Source of the DNA: an uncultured Opitutia bacterium
Lineage (GTDB): Bacteria; Verrucomicrobiota; Verrucomicrobiia; Opitutales; UBA953
NCBI GenBank assembly: GCA_903910245.1
Contig: CAIVYX010000228.1
Span: 1 to 5,873 of the forward strand
Length of the DNA: 5,873 bases
Direction: 5' to 3'
This document shows, piece after piece, positions 5,857-5,873 of this stretch (positions are counted from its first letter, which is position 1; each line of letters begins with the position of its first letter). The translations under genes and the position numbers were made by a program. The notes beneath the pieces are model-generated. The model had not been told where the DNA came from. It made no database searches and saw only the letters and a list, made by a program, of their open reading frames with translations.

Positions 5857-5873
5857 GGCCAACAGGATGGGCA

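Noticed and set aside
5674..5862. 62-codon minus-strand frame covering the tRNA
   Set aside because: It translates tRNA-Tyr and the intergenic hairpin; the peptide part WVRIPPLPP is typical of mistranslated tRNA T arms.

Overview
The window is an ordinary-looking, high-GC bacterial chromosome segment carrying core translation and envelope genes. The order ileS, DksA/TraR-like gene, lspA, together with the lysine/alanine-rich tail on the DksA-like protein, fits the Planctomycetes-Verrucomicrobia-Chlamydiae group. An Opitutales-like verrucomicrobium is my best guess, but this is inferred from gene order and protein character, not from a database search.

Plus strand, 57-4531: a tight three-gene block. 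ileS (isoleucyl-tRNA synthetase, 939 aa) is followed after 12 nt by a 357-aa DksA/TraR-family protein, and after a further 14 nt by lspA (signal peptidase II, 184 aa). The spacing suggests one transcript. The first 56 nt hold no gene and no clear promoter.

Minus strand, 5856-4558: a Tyr tRNA with encoded CCA, a GC-rich hairpin, rpsT (ribosomal protein S20), a strong intrinsic terminator, and a 267-aa RluA-family pseudouridine synthase homologue that converges on lspA. No gene-free stretch exceeds 300 nt.

There is no mobile element, CRISPR array or obvious new multi-gene system. What stands out is erosion of normally invariant residues inside otherwise well-conserved families. The RluA-like protein lacks the catalytic HRLD motif (E at the Asp position, F at the usual Tyr). 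The DksA-like protein keeps one of four zinc-finger cysteines. The C-terminal zinc site of IleRS keeps two of four cysteines, in the mirror-image pattern CxxS...SxxC, and its HIGH signature reads HIGT. The leader of the RluA-like gene can also form two mutually exclusive hairpins, one of them the rpsT terminator and the other ending two bases before the start codon, which looks like a possible attenuator. Most start codons here lack a Shine-Dalgarno sequence.
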